28,583 bases of DNA, taken from assembly GCA_030151635.1 (NCBI GenBank), contig JASLDF010000162.1, positions 1 to 28,583 of the forward strand. Direction: 5' to 3'. Below the pieces are notes generated by a model, which worked only from the letters and a program-made list of their open reading frames with translations, searched no databases and had not been told where the DNA came from. Source of the DNA: Bacteroides sp. (GTDB lineage Bacteria > Bacteroidota > Bacteroidia > Bacteroidales > Bacteroidaceae). A program made the translations under genes and the position numbers. Positions 15,509 through 24,953 of the stretch are shown here, one piece after another (position 1 is the stretch's first letter; the number at the start of each line of letters is the position of its first letter).

Positions 15509-17548
15509 ATGAAAGGATTCAGAAAACACTTACCTGCAGCTTTAGCTTGCTTTGCTCTAGCGAGCTGCGGAACAGCAAACCAATCGGGAGATAAAATTTC
15601 TCGTATTGATTTAGCGAACTTGGATACATTGACTGCACCAGGTCAAAGTTTTTATCAATATGCTTGCGGTGGATGGATTAATAATAACCCTCTTCCAAAG
15701 GAATATGCTCGATATGGTTCTTTTGATATGTTGGCAGAAAACAACAGTAAACAAGTTAAAGAACTGATTGAAGGTTTAGCTCAAAATCAACATGCAGAGG
15801 GTTCGGTAGACTTGAAAATTGGTAATCTTTATGCGATTGCAATGGATTCTGTTAAGTTGAACCAAGATGGTGCGGCTCCAATTATGGAGGAGCTTAAAGA
15901 GCTATCTCAATTAAATTCTACAGAGCAGCTAACTGGCGAGTTAGTGAAGTTGAACAAAAAAGGAATATTCCCATACTTTGCACTTTATGTTAGTGCAGAT
16001 GATATGAATAGTTCAATGAATATGGTTCACTCTTATCAATATGGCCTAGGGTTAGGTCAAAAGGATTATTACGTGAATACTGATGATTCATCAAAAGAGA
16101 TTATCAAGGCTTATTCTACTCATATCACTAATATGTTTAAACTAGTTGGACATAGTGAAAAAGAAGCTTTGCAAGCTGCAAGCAATGTGTTGTCTATTGA
16201 AAATAAATTGGCGGAATCGTTCTCTTTTGCGGTAGAGCTTCGTGACCCTCACGCTAATTACAATAAAACAGCTGTAGCAGATCTTCAGAAAAACTATCCA
16301 GTCGTTAATTGGAAAGTATATCTTGAAAGTTTGGGTATGAATGGAGTAGATTCAATAGATTTAGGTCAGCCAAAAGCTATGAAAGGTGCAACAGACATTA
16401 TGGCTAATGCTCCAATCGAAGAACAAGTATCGTATTTACAATGGAAGTTAATCAATTCTGCAGCAAGTTACTTAAGTGATGATTTTGTAAATGAGTCATT
16501 TGATTTCTATGGAAATATCTTATCTGGGACAGAAGAAAACCAACCTCGTTGGAAGCGTGCAGTAAGTACAGTTAATAGCACTCTAGGTGAGGCTGTAGGG
16601 CAGAAATATGTTCAAAAGTATTTTCCACCTGCTGCAAAACAACGTATGGTTGAGTTGGTAGCAAACTTACAAGTAGCATTAGGGGAAAGAATTAATGGTT
16701 TAACTTGGATGACGGATGTGACTAAAGTTAAGGCTCAAGAAAAACTTGCAGCATTCCATGTGAAAGTGGGGTATCCTGATAAATGGAAAGATTACTCAAC
16801 TCTAAATATTGAGAATGATTCATTTTGGGCAAATATCAAGCGTGCTAACTTATGGGAGCATCAAGAGATGATTGCTAAAATTGGACAGCCTGTTGATGCT
16901 GATGAGTGGCACATGACTCCTCAAACGGTAAATGCATACTATAACCCAACAACTAATGAAATTTGTTTCCCAGCGGGTATCCTTCAATACCCATTCTTTG
17001 ATATGAATGCGGATGATGCATTTAACTATGGAGCAATTGGTGTTGTTATTGGTCATGAAATGACTCACGGATTTGATGACCAAGGTCGTTTGTATGATAA
17101 AGATGGAAAGCTAAACGATTGGTGGACAAAAGAAGATGCTGACAACTTTACAGAAAGAGCGAATGTTATGGTTGATTTCTTTAATAATATCGAGGTAGCA
17201 TCAGGTGTACAAGCAAATGGAGAATTGACATTAGGTGAAAACATTGCAGATCATGGAGGCTTGCAAATTTCTTACCAAGCATTCCAAAAAGCATTGGCTA
17301 AGAGCTCACTGAATGATGTGGATGGTTTTACACCAGAACAACGTTTCTTCTTGGCTTATGCAAATGTGTGGGCTGCAAATATTCGTCCGAAAGAGATTTT
17401 GGAACGTACGAAGTCAGATCCTCACTCTTTAGGAAAATGGAGAGTTGATGGTGCACTTCCACATATTAATTCATGGTACAAGGCATTCGATATCAATGAA
17501 GGTGATGCATTATTTGTTCAGGAAGATAAAAGAGTTTCAATTTGGTAA
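15509..17548 (+). CDS. M13-family zinc metallopeptidase lipoprotein (PepO/neprilysin-like)
   Basis: This 679-residue secreted peptidase carries a lipoprotein signal (LASC, Cys20). The zinc site is HEMTH (His516, Glu517, His520), with the third ligand Glu577 in ENIAD and the conserved Asp581. Other family marks are NAYYNPTTNEICFPAGILQ (split as NAYYNP and NEICFPAGILQ), GHEMTHGFDDQGR and the C-terminal segment ending in a Trp. M13 enzymes cleave small peptides and work in the envelope. Length and domain order (large N-terminal domain, then the catalytic domain) are normal. It starts 17 bp after the ABC-F gene on the same strand, so the two are probably cotranscribed, and a strong terminator closes the unit. 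The natural substrate is unknown. Confidence 0.95.
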   Translation: MKGFRKHLPAALACFALASCGTANQSGDKISRIDLANLDTLTAPGQSFYQYACGGWINNNPLPKEYARYGSFDMLAENNSKQVKELIEGLAQNQHAEGSVDLKIGNLYAIAMDSVKLNQDGAAPIMEELKELSQLNSTEQLTGELVKLNKKGIFPYFALYVSADDMNSSMNMVHSYQYGLGLGQKDYYVNTDDSSKEIIKAYSTHITNMFKLVGHSEKEALQAASNVLSIENKLAESFSFAVELRDPHANYNKTAVADLQKNYPVVNWKVYLESLGMNGVDSIDLGQPKAMKGATDIMANAPIEEQVSYLQWKLINSAASYLSDDFVNESFDFYGNILSGTEENQPRWKRAVSTVNSTLGEAVGQKYVQKYFPPAAKQRMVELVANLQVALGERINGLTWMTDVTKVKAQEKLAAFHVKVGYPDKWKDYSTLNIENDSFWANIKRANLWEHQEMIAKIGQPVDADEWHMTPQTVNAYYNPTTNEICFPAGILQYPFFDMNADDAFNYGAIGVVIGHEMTHGFDDQGRLYDKDGKLNDWWTKEDADNFTERANVMVDFFNNIEVASGVQANGELTLGENIADHGGLQISYQAFQKALAKSSLNDVDGFTPEQRFFLAYANVWAANIRPKEILERTKSDPHSLGKWRVDGALPHINSWYKAFDINEGDALFVQEDKRVSIW

Positions 17549-17569
17549 TAATTAGGAACATATAATTTT

Positions 17570-17606
17570 AAAAAGAGTCTCTCAATTCTATTGAGGGACT
17601 CTTTTT
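17570..17606 (+). terminator. Intrinsic terminator after the M13 peptidase gene
   Basis: A 17-bp stem with one G-U pair, AAAAAGAGTCTCTCAAT (17570-17586) / ATTGAGGGACTCTTTTT (17590-17606), closes a 3-base loop and runs into further T residues. Confidence 0.93.
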
Positions 17607-17655
17607 TTATTTTTAAATCATTACTTATTTATACGACTACATAAACTTAATTTTT

Positions 17656-17663
17656 TAACTTTG
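17656..17663 (+). promoter_or_regulatory. -7-like element before purH
   Basis: TAACTTTG matches TAnnTTTG and lies 28 bp before the purH start codon, just after the terminator of the previous unit. No clear -33 element is seen. Confidence 0.5.
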
Positions 17664-17691
17664 TGTTTTATAAACACCTAATAGTATATCA

Positions 17692-19215
17692 ATGTCAACA
17701 ACTAAGAAAATTAAGAAAGCTTTAATTTCAGTTTTTAACAAGGATGGCTTAGATGAAATCCTAAAAGAGTTACACAAGGACGGTGTTTCATTCTTGTCGA
17801 CTGGTGGCACACGTCACTTTATAGAGTCGCTTGGATATCCTTGTGAAGCAGTTGAAAACTTAACAGATTATCCGTCTATATTGGGAGGTAGAGTGAAAAC
17901 CCTTCATCCTAAAGTCTTTGGAGGTATTTTGTCCCGAAGAGAGAATGAGTCTGATCAGTCTGAGCTCCTAGAATTTAATATCTCAGAAATCGATTTAGTA
18001 ATCGTGGATTTATATCCTTTTGAGAATACTGTGGCCTCTGGGGCAATTGAAGCAGATTGTATTGAGAAAATAGATATTGGTGGGATTTCTTTAATCAGGG
18101 CAGCAGCAAAAAATTACAATGATGTGGTAATTGTTCCTTCTCAAAGTCAATATGAACCTTTCCTAGGTATTTTGAAGGAGAATGGAGCAAATTCAACATT
18201 GGAAGAACGAAGATGGTTTGCAAAAGAAGCATTTGGGGTTTCTTCTAACTATGATTCTGCTATTTTTAATTACTTTGATAATGGAAGCTACTCTGCTTTC
18301 CGTTGTGCAGTATCGAATGGAAAGACTTTAAGATATGGGGAAAATCCACATCAAAAAGGTGTATTCTATGGCGATTTTGACAAAGTATTTGATCAAATTC
18401 ATGGTAAGGAAATATCATATAACAATTTGTTAGATATCAATGCCGCTGTTGAATTGATTGATGAATTCGATGATTTGTCATTTGCAATATTGAAACACAA
18501 TAATGCATGTGGTATGGCATCAAGAACATCTTTGGTTGAGGCTTGGAAAGTTGCACTTGCTGGCGATCCAGTTTCTGCTTTTGGTGGGGTGTTAGTTACA
18601 AATGGTGTTGTAGATAAAGCAACAGCCGAAGAGATAAATAAAATATTTTTTGAGGTGATCATTGCGCCAGACTATGATGTAGAAGCATTGGAGATTCTAG
18701 GACAGAAAAAGAATAGAATCATTTTAGTGCGTAAACCGCATTCATTGCCTAAAAAACAATTCCGTTCCATATTAAATGGAGTTTTGGTTCAAGACAGAGA
18801 TTTAGCTGTAGAAACAGAACAAGATTTAAAGATGGTTACCGATAAGGAACCTAATGAATTGGAAACCGAAGATTTATTATTTGCCAATAAACTAGTAAAG
18901 CACAGTAAGTCGAATGCTATTGTTTTAGTAAAAGATAAACAGCTGTTAGCTAGTGGTGTTGGTCAAACCTCGAGGGTTGATGCATTAAAGCAAGCTATTG
19001 AAAAAGCGAAGTCTTTTGATTTTGATTTAAAAGGTTCAGTTATGGCATCGGATGCATTCTTCCCATTTGCAGATTGTGTTGAAATAGCACACAAAGAAGG
19101 GGTAGTAGCAGTAATCCAACCAGGTGGATCAATTAGAGATCAAGAAACTTTTGATTATTGCAATAAAAACGAGATGAGTATGGTTATTACTGGTATTCGT
19201 CACTTTAAACATTAA
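17692..19215 (+). CDS. purH: Bifunctional AICAR transformylase / IMP cyclohydrolase
   Basis: This cytosolic enzyme catalyses the last two steps of IMP synthesis: formylation of AICAR with 10-formyl-THF, then ring closure. At 507 residues it has the normal length. The N-terminal MGS-like cyclohydrolase domain (about 8-150) has STGGTRHFIESLG and GGRVKTLHPKVFGGIL. The C-terminal transformylase domain has RYGENPHQ, the catalytic Lys268-His269 in KHNNACGMA, and SDAFFPFADCVE. It is followed after 46 bp by mreB, a pairing familiar from Bacteroidales chromosomes. A small hairpin lies right behind its stop codon. Confidence 0.98.
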   Translation: MSTTKKIKKALISVFNKDGLDEILKELHKDGVSFLSTGGTRHFIESLGYPCEAVENLTDYPSILGGRVKTLHPKVFGGILSRRENESDQSELLEFNISEIDLVIVDLYPFENTVASGAIEADCIEKIDIGGISLIRAAAKNYNDVVIVPSQSQYEPFLGILKENGANSTLEERRWFAKEAFGVSSNYDSAIFNYFDNGSYSAFRCAVSNGKTLRYGENPHQKGVFYGDFDKVFDQIHGKEISYNNLLDINAAVELIDEFDDLSFAILKHNNACGMASRTSLVEAWKVALAGDPVSAFGGVLVTNGVVDKATAEEINKIFFEVIIAPDYDVEALEILGQKKNRIILVRKPHSLPKKQFRSILNGVLVQDRDLAVETEQDLKMVTDKEPNELETEDLLFANKLVKHSKSNAIVLVKDKQLLASGVGQTSRVDALKQAIEKAKSFDFDLKGSVMASDAFFPFADCVEIAHKEGVVAVIQPGGSIRDQETFDYCNKNEMSMVITGIRHFKH

Positions 19216-19240
19216 TTTCGATTTAATGTCGAAATGTTTT
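19215..19240 (+). terminator. Weak hairpin in the purH-mreB gap
   Basis: ATTTCGA (19215-19221) pairs perfectly with TCGAAAT (19229-19235) across a 7-base loop, followed by GTTTT. The stem is short and AT-rich, so at best it is a partial terminator that lets some transcripts read into mreB. Confidence 0.35.
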
Positions 19241-19261
19241 AATTAGGATATTTAAAGATTT

Positions 19262-20281
19262 ATGGGAATATTTTCTTTTACTCAAGAGGTTGCTATGGAC
19301 TTAGGTACAGCAAATACAATCATTATCAGTAATGGTAAGATTGTAGTTGATGAGCCTTCTGTAGTAGCGCTAGACCGTAGAACAAACAAAATGATTGCGG
19401 TGGGGAAGAAAGCGAAAATGATGCATGAGAAGACACACGATAATATTCGTACTGTTCGTCCTCTTAAGGATGGTGTCATTGCAGATTTTGATGCTTGCGA
19501 AAAGATGATAAGTGGTCTGATTGCTATGGTTAATCCAGGTCGTCGTCTATTTCGCCCAAGTTTACGTATGGTTATTGGTGTTCCCTCAGGTAGTACTGAT
19601 GTTGAGCTAAGAGCTGTTCACGATTCTGCAGAAAGAGCAAATGGTCGTGACGTATACTTGCTTTTTGAACCAATGGCAGCAGCTATTGGTGTTGGTATTG
19701 ATGTTGAACTGCCCGAAGGTAACATGATTGTTGATATAGGTGGTGGTTCTACTGAAATTGCTGTAATATCATTAGGTGGTATCGTTTCAAATAGCTCAAT
19801 AAGAGTTGCTGGAGATGATTTGACTGCTGATATACAGGAGTATATGAATAGACAGCACAATGTGAAAGTTAGTGAAAGAATGGCGGAACGTATTAAAATA
19901 CACGTAGGTGCCGCTTTAACAGATTTGGGAGATTCAGCTCCGGAAGACTATACTGTACATGGTCCAAATCGAATCACTGCTTTGCCTATGGAAGTGCCTG
20001 TTAGTTATCAGGAAGTTGCTCACTGTTTAGATAAAACGATATCTAAAATTGAAGCAGCAATTCTTAATGCCTTAGAAAGTACTCCTCCCGAACTTTATGC
20101 AGATATTGTTCAAAATGGTATTTATCTTACAGGAGGTGGTGCACTTTTACGTGGCTTAGATAAACGTTTAATGGATAAATTTAATATTCCGTTCCACGTT
20201 GCAGATGATCCACTTCATTCTGTAGCTAAAGGTACAGGCATTGCATTGAAAAATGTCGATAAATTTTCATTCTTATTTTAA
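19262..20281 (+). CDS. mreB: Rod-shape-determining actin homologue MreB
   Basis: This 339-residue bacterial actin polymerises under the inner membrane and positions the elongation machinery. The ATP-binding fold is seen in MDLGTANT (12-19, phosphate 1), the DIGGGSTEIAV segment (phosphate 2) and GIYLTGGGALLRGLD (adenosine). The N-terminal GIFSFTQ resembles the short amphipathic membrane anchor of other MreB proteins. It heads the cluster mreB-mreC-mreD-mrdA-rodA, with a 26-bp gap to mreC. No consensus promoter is seen in the 46-bp gap to purH, so at least part of its expression probably comes from read-through. Confidence 0.98.
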   Translation: MGIFSFTQEVAMDLGTANTIIISNGKIVVDEPSVVALDRRTNKMIAVGKKAKMMHEKTHDNIRTVRPLKDGVIADFDACEKMISGLIAMVNPGRRLFRPSLRMVIGVPSGSTDVELRAVHDSAERANGRDVYLLFEPMAAAIGVGIDVELPEGNMIVDIGGGSTEIAVISLGGIVSNSSIRVAGDDLTADIQEYMNRQHNVKVSERMAERIKIHVGAALTDLGDSAPEDYTVHGPNRITALPMEVPVSYQEVAHCLDKTISKIEAAILNALESTPPELYADIVQNGIYLTGGGALLRGLDKRLMDKFNIPFHVADDPLHSVAKGTGIALKNVDKFSFLF

Positions 20282-20307
20282 TTAAGAATTTTCGAGACAA
20301 TTTGTAA

Positions 20308-21138
20308 ATGCGTAAATTATTACAATTCTTATACAGAAATAATCACTGGTTCCTCTTTATTCTTTTAGAGGTAGCCAGTGTTATTTTACTATTCAGATTC
20401 AATAGTTATCAACACAGTGTGTACTTGACGTCTGCAAATTCAGTTTTTGGGAAATCTCAAGAGCTGTCGTCATCTTTTACATCCTATTTTCATCTAAAAG
20501 CTATTAATGAAGAGCTCTTAGACCGAAATATGGATTTGGAGAAGAGAATAGCAGTACTGGAAAACGTGCTTCGAGAAAATAAATCTATAGAACTTGAAGA
20601 TCGTTTACTTCAAAATTCTGTACTTCAACAGTATAAATTGTATTCGGCACATGTAGTACAAAATAGTATTGTTAATGTTGATAACTTCATTACAATAAAC
20701 AAAGGTTCAAAAGATGGTATATTACCAGATATGGGCGTTGTGAATGGTAATGGAGCTGTTGGAGTTGTTTATAAAACTTCCGATCACTACTCTTTAGTTA
20801 TGTCTTTGCTTAATATAAATGGAAAGTTTCAATTGAGTTGTAAGATTCTTGGAAGCAATTATCACGGTTATTTTGTATGGAAATATGGTGATCCTAAGTA
20901 TGCTTACTTACGCGATTTGCCGTTACATGCTACTTACACATTGGGTGATACTGTCGTAACAAACGGATTTTCGGGGCTTTTCCCTGAAGGTGTTATGGTT
21001 GGTACTATTGATGATGTTAGAGATGAACTAACAGGCTTATCTAAAATTAAACTAGCTGTTGATTTTGGAAAACTTGATGGTGTTCGTGTTATTGAAAATT
21101 ATGATTTAGAAGAGCGTAGGGAACTTGAAGTTAGATAA
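20308..21138 (+). CDS. mreC: Rod-shape-determining protein MreC
   Basis: This 276-residue bitopic protein has one N-terminal membrane helix (about 13-30), then a periplasmic coiled coil (about 58-95, LDRNMDLEKRIAVLENVL) and a two-barrel C-terminal domain with KGSKDGILPDMGVV and VVTNGFSGLFPEGVMVG, both typical of MreC. It scaffolds PBP2 and RodA in the elongasome. The gene ends 2 bp before mreD. Confidence 0.96.
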   Translation: MRKLLQFLYRNNHWFLFILLEVASVILLFRFNSYQHSVYLTSANSVFGKSQELSSSFTSYFHLKAINEELLDRNMDLEKRIAVLENVLRENKSIELEDRLLQNSVLQQYKLYSAHVVQNSIVNVDNFITINKGSKDGILPDMGVVNGNGAVGVVYKTSDHYSLVMSLLNINGKFQLSCKILGSNYHGYFVWKYGDPKYAYLRDLPLHATYTLGDTVVTNGFSGLFPEGVMVGTIDDVRDELTGLSKIKLAVDFGKLDGVRVIENYDLEERRELEVR

Positions 21139-21140
21139 TT

Positions 21141-21647
21141 ATGATTATTAGATATTTAAATTATGGTGTTTGGCTTTTAGTCCTTGTTTTTTTGCAAGTG
21201 CTTATTCTAAATAATATTCTATTATTTGAATATGCCACTCCCTTTCTATACATCTATTTATTGTTTTTTATGGACTCCTCTTTGGTCTCTAAAAATCAAT
21301 TGATGATTTGGGCTTTTGTATTAGGATTGTTAGTTGATATAGGTGCCAATACGTTAGGCATGCATACAGCAGCTACTGTTTTTTTAGCTTTTACCCGTCC
21401 AACTTTGTTAAAAGTGTTTTCTCAACCCAATGAAGACGCTGAAGCTATTCGGCCTACAATTAAGAATATGACTTCGGGTGGTTATTTTAAATATATCTTG
21501 TTTGGAACATTAATTCATCATACTTTATTAATCTCCATTGAGTATTTTAAGGTAACATCGTTATTTACATTATCATTACGTATTCTTTTTAGTACATTAC
21601 TAACTACTATTTGTATATTTGCTGTTGAAAGAGTACGCAGTAAATAA
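21141..21647 (+). CDS. mreD: Rod-shape-determining membrane protein MreD
   Basis: This very hydrophobic 168-residue protein has about five membrane segments. The family is poorly conserved, but GLLVDIGANTLGMHTAA is the typical MreD segment, and the position between mreC and mrdA is decisive. It is a membrane partner of MreC in cell elongation. Its stop codon overlaps the mrdA start by one base (TAATG), implying translational coupling. Confidence 0.93.
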   Translation: MIIRYLNYGVWLLVLVFLQVLILNNILLFEYATPFLYIYLLFFMDSSLVSKNQLMIWAFVLGLLVDIGANTLGMHTAATVFLAFTRPTLLKVFSQPNEDAEAIRPTIKNMTSGGYFKYILFGTLIHHTLLISIEYFKVTSLFTLSLRILFSTLLTTICIFAVERVRSK

Positions 21648-23509
21648 TGTCAAAATATAAATATCAAAATAGAAAGTTTGTTATAGGTGCAATTGCAGTT
21701 GCTGTGGTAGCTGTATATATATTTCGGTTGTTCAGCTTGCAAGTATTGACAGATACATACAAACAAAATGCCGATAGCAACGCCCTATTAAAACGAACCA
21801 TATTCCCCACACGAGGTGCAATGTACGATCGTAATGGAAAGTTATTAGTGTATAACGAACCCTCCTATGATGTTACTATTGTTGAAAGAGAGATATCCGA
21901 TCTAGACACATTGGCCTTATGTAAGGCCTTAGGTGTTAATGAAGACTATCTCCATGATCGGTTTGCCCACATTCGAAACCTAAGACTCAATCCTGGTTAT
22001 TCTAAGTTTACACATCAGCTGTTTATGTCTCAACTTTCTGTTGAAGAGGCTGGTTATTTCCGTGAGAAGTTATTCCGTTTCCCTGGTTTTTATATTCAGC
22101 GCCGAGATATCCGTAAATATACGTTTAATTCTGCAGCACATACCCTTGGTTATATCAGTGAGGTATCTCTTCGTGATATAAAGAATGATGATTATTATTC
22201 TGGCGGTGACTACATTGGTGCACAAGGATTGGAGAAATCTTACGAAGTGCAACTTCGTGGTAAGAAAGGAACAGAAATACTTTTAAGAGATGCAAACGGG
22301 CGTATTCAAGGAAAATATAAAGATGGGCTTTATGATGAGTATCCATCTCATGGAAAAGACTTAACCTTGAGTCTTGATATGGATTTACAACTCTTAGGAG
22401 AAAAGCTAATGAAGGGAAAAATGGGTAGTATTGTTGCTATTGAGCCTGAAACAGGTGAAATATTAGCGATGGTTACGTCTCCTTCGTATGATCCTACAAT
22501 TATGGTGGGTCGTAAACGTGGTTCGAATCATAGTAAACTGGTAAGTGATCCAACAAGCCCATTGTTGAATCGTTCATTAATGGGTACATATCCACCAGCA
22601 TCAACGTTTAAAACTGCACAAGGTGCAATCTTCCTTCAAGAAAACATTGTCGACTTGAATACTTCGTTTCCATGCTATCATGGTTTTGTAGTGCCTGGTT
22701 TACGTGTAGGGTGCCACTATCATCCATCTCCAGTACCTTTTATTGGTGCTATTTCTACATCTTGCAATGCCTACTTCTGCTGGGGATTATATAAGATGAT
22801 TGACAATAAGAAATATGAATCAGCATCAGAGGCCCTTACGGTTTGGAAAGATCACATGGTGTCAATGGGTTTTGGTTATACTCTAGGTGTAGATTTGCCT
22901 AATGAGAAACGTGGCTTAATTCCCAATGCACAATTCTATGATAAAATTTATGGAGAGGGTAAATGGAACGGTCTGCGAATTATTCATACTGCTATTGGGC
23001 AAGGTGAGATACTTTTAACTCCACTTCAAATGGCCAATTTAGCTGTTATTATAGGAAATAGGGGATTCTTTAAAACTCCCCATATGGTAAGAGAGGTAAA
23101 AGGGGATACAATCAATAGCAAATTTATAGCACCCAAATATCCAACCATCGAACCCAAATATTTCGATGCAATTGCTCAAGGTATGAGGGGGGCTGTTATT
23201 GGAAGTGCATACGGTGCAACTGCTCGTCGAGCAAATATTCCAGGAATTGAAATTTGTGGTAAAACTGGTACTGCCCAAAATAGAGGTAATGACCACTCCG
23301 TCTTTATAGGTTTTGCTCCATATAAAAATCCCAAAATAGCAATAAGTGTTTATGTCGAGTATGGCGGCTTTGGCGGTACTTGGGCAGCTCCTATCGGTGC
23401 GTTAATGATTGAGAAATATCTACATGGAGAAATTAGTGAGGATCGTCAAGGCCTCGTTAAAGAAATTTCAAATACAAATTTAATTCCTTATGAATTCAAG
23501 AAACGATAG
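21647..23509 (+). CDS. mrdA: Penicillin-binding protein 2, elongation transpeptidase
   Basis: This 620-residue class B PBP cross-links peptidoglycan during elongation, together with RodA. An N-terminal membrane helix (about 10-30) is followed by the pedestal domain (RGAMYDRNGKLL onward). The transpeptidase domain has the active-site Ser319 in STFK, the SCN motif (372-374) and KTGT (539-542). Length and order are those of PBP2. It overlaps mreD by one base at its start, and the downstream rodA starts 20 bp before its stop. Beta-lactams of the mecillinam type would be expected to target it. Confidence 0.97.
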   Translation: MSKYKYQNRKFVIGAIAVAVVAVYIFRLFSLQVLTDTYKQNADSNALLKRTIFPTRGAMYDRNGKLLVYNEPSYDVTIVEREISDLDTLALCKALGVNEDYLHDRFAHIRNLRLNPGYSKFTHQLFMSQLSVEEAGYFREKLFRFPGFYIQRRDIRKYTFNSAAHTLGYISEVSLRDIKNDDYYSGGDYIGAQGLEKSYEVQLRGKKGTEILLRDANGRIQGKYKDGLYDEYPSHGKDLTLSLDMDLQLLGEKLMKGKMGSIVAIEPETGEILAMVTSPSYDPTIMVGRKRGSNHSKLVSDPTSPLLNRSLMGTYPPASTFKTAQGAIFLQENIVDLNTSFPCYHGFVVPGLRVGCHYHPSPVPFIGAISTSCNAYFCWGLYKMIDNKKYESASEALTVWKDHMVSMGFGYTLGVDLPNEKRGLIPNAQFYDKIYGEGKWNGLRIIHTAIGQGEILLTPLQMANLAVIIGNRGFFKTPHMVREVKGDTINSKFIAPKYPTIEPKYFDAIAQGMRGAVIGSAYGATARRANIPGIEICGKTGTAQNRGNDHSVFIGFAPYKNPKIAISVYVEYGGFGGTWAAPIGALMIEKYLHGEISEDRQGLVKEISNTNLIPYEFKKR

Positions 23510-24953
23510 TCTTTGGAAAACATTAGACTGGTGGACAATATTATTATACTTAGTTCTCTTAACTTGTGGTTGGTTTAGTGTTTGTGGTGCCAGTTATGAA
23601 TATGGTAATCCCGAATTCCTAGATTTTTCAACACGTGCAGGAAAGCAATTATTATGGATATGTTGTTCCTTTGGCTTGGCATTTGTATTGTTGATGCTTG
23701 ACGATACTTTCTACAAGAACTTTTCTTATATCATTTATATTGGAATGGTTGCTTTACTTTTACTCACGATTTTTATTGCGAGAGATGTTAAAGGTTCTCA
23801 GTCGTGGCTTCACTTTGGTCCTGTGAGCCTTCAGCCAGCAGAATTTGGTAAATTTGCAGCTGCTTTGGCACTTGCTAGATTCATGAATAGTTCTAACTTT
23901 TCTATGAGGCGTATTAAAGATGTAATGGTGTTGGGTGCAATTATATTAGTCCCTGTTTTATTGATTATTCTGCAAAAAGAAACAGGTTCATCTCTGGTAT
24001 ACTTAGCACTTTTTTTAGTGCTTTATAGAGAAGGAATGCCTGGCGTAATTCTTTTTGTAGCTGTGTCGGCTGTACTTTATTTTATTTTCGGCATTAAGTA
24101 CGATCAAGAGTTTTTTGCAGGAACCGAAGTCTCAATTGGAGAGTTCATTGTATTAACAATGAGTTTGTTGTTTACAGGACTCTTAGTTCGTATTTATACG
24201 GGGAATAAACCATTGACTTATAAAATACTACTGATTTCTGCCTTAGCTATTGTGAGCAGTTATGTTATTTCGACCTATTTGATACCTTTCAACTTCATCC
24301 TAGTTATCTTAATCTGTTCGCTAGTAACTTTAGTCAGTTTAATCTACTTCTCAATAAAAAGAAGGGTTTATAGCTATGCTTTAATTGGTCTCTTTTTAGT
24401 CGGTTCGATGGTTTATTTGTATTCGATTGATTATGTTTTTAACAACGTTCTCCAGGCTCATCAACGTGTTCGTATTGAACTTGTTTTAGGCATGGTCGAA
24501 GATTTTAAAGGACCTGGTTATAATGTAAATCAATCTAAAATTGCAATTGGATCGGGAGGATTAACAGGAAAAGGATTCTTAAATGGTACACAAACCAAGC
24601 TCAAGTATGTGCCAGAGCAAGATACAGATTTTATATTTTGTACAATTGGCGAAGAAACAGGCTTTGTTGGTTCAACTATTGTTTTATTACTTTTCTTGAT
24701 TTTGATTTTAAGACTAATCGCCTTGTCAGAGAGGCAGACTTCTATCTTTTGTCGAGCCTATGGATATGCAGTTGTGAGTGTGTTCTTGTTTCACCTATTT
24801 ATTAACATCGGTATGGTTATTGGTCTGCTTCCAGTAATTGGAATTCCTTTACCTTTCTTTAGTTATGGTGGATCTTCTTTGTGGGGCTTTACAATCTTGT
24901 TGTTTGTCTTCTTGCGATTAGATGCAGGGCGTGCAAAACGACTTAATGGGTAA
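23490..24953 (+). CDS. rodA: Peptidoglycan glycosyltransferase RodA (SEDS family)
   Basis: This polytopic SEDS protein polymerises lipid II into glycan strands with PBP2. Family motifs are GSQSWLHFGPVSLQPAEFGK, the central SKIAIGSGGLTGKGFLNGTQ, PEQDTDFIF (with the catalytic-region acidic residues) and the C-terminal PFFSYGGSS, after which it ends in a short basic tail. At 487 residues it is longer than E. coli RodA (370). The excess is an added stretch with about three hydrophobic segments at roughly 215-315. The start overlaps mrdA by 20 bp. The last 11 bp, including the stop codon, overlap the convergent gldH gene. Confidence 0.96.
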   Translation: MNSRNDSLWKTLDWWTILLYLVLLTCGWFSVCGASYEYGNPEFLDFSTRAGKQLLWICCSFGLAFVLLMLDDTFYKNFSYIIYIGMVALLLLTIFIARDVKGSQSWLHFGPVSLQPAEFGKFAAALALARFMNSSNFSMRRIKDVMVLGAIILVPVLLIILQKETGSSLVYLALFLVLYREGMPGVILFVAVSAVLYFIFGIKYDQEFFAGTEVSIGEFIVLTMSLLFTGLLVRIYTGNKPLTYKILLISALAIVSSYVISTYLIPFNFILVILICSLVTLVSLIYFSIKRRVYSYALIGLFLVGSMVYLYSIDYVFNNVLQAHQRVRIELVLGMVEDFKGPGYNVNQSKIAIGSGGLTGKGFLNGTQTKLKYVPEQDTDFIFCTIGEETGFVGSTIVLLLFLILILRLIALSERQTSIFCRAYGYAVVSVFLFHLFINIGMVIGLLPVIGIPLPFFSYGGSSLWGFTILLFVFLRLDAGRAKRLNG

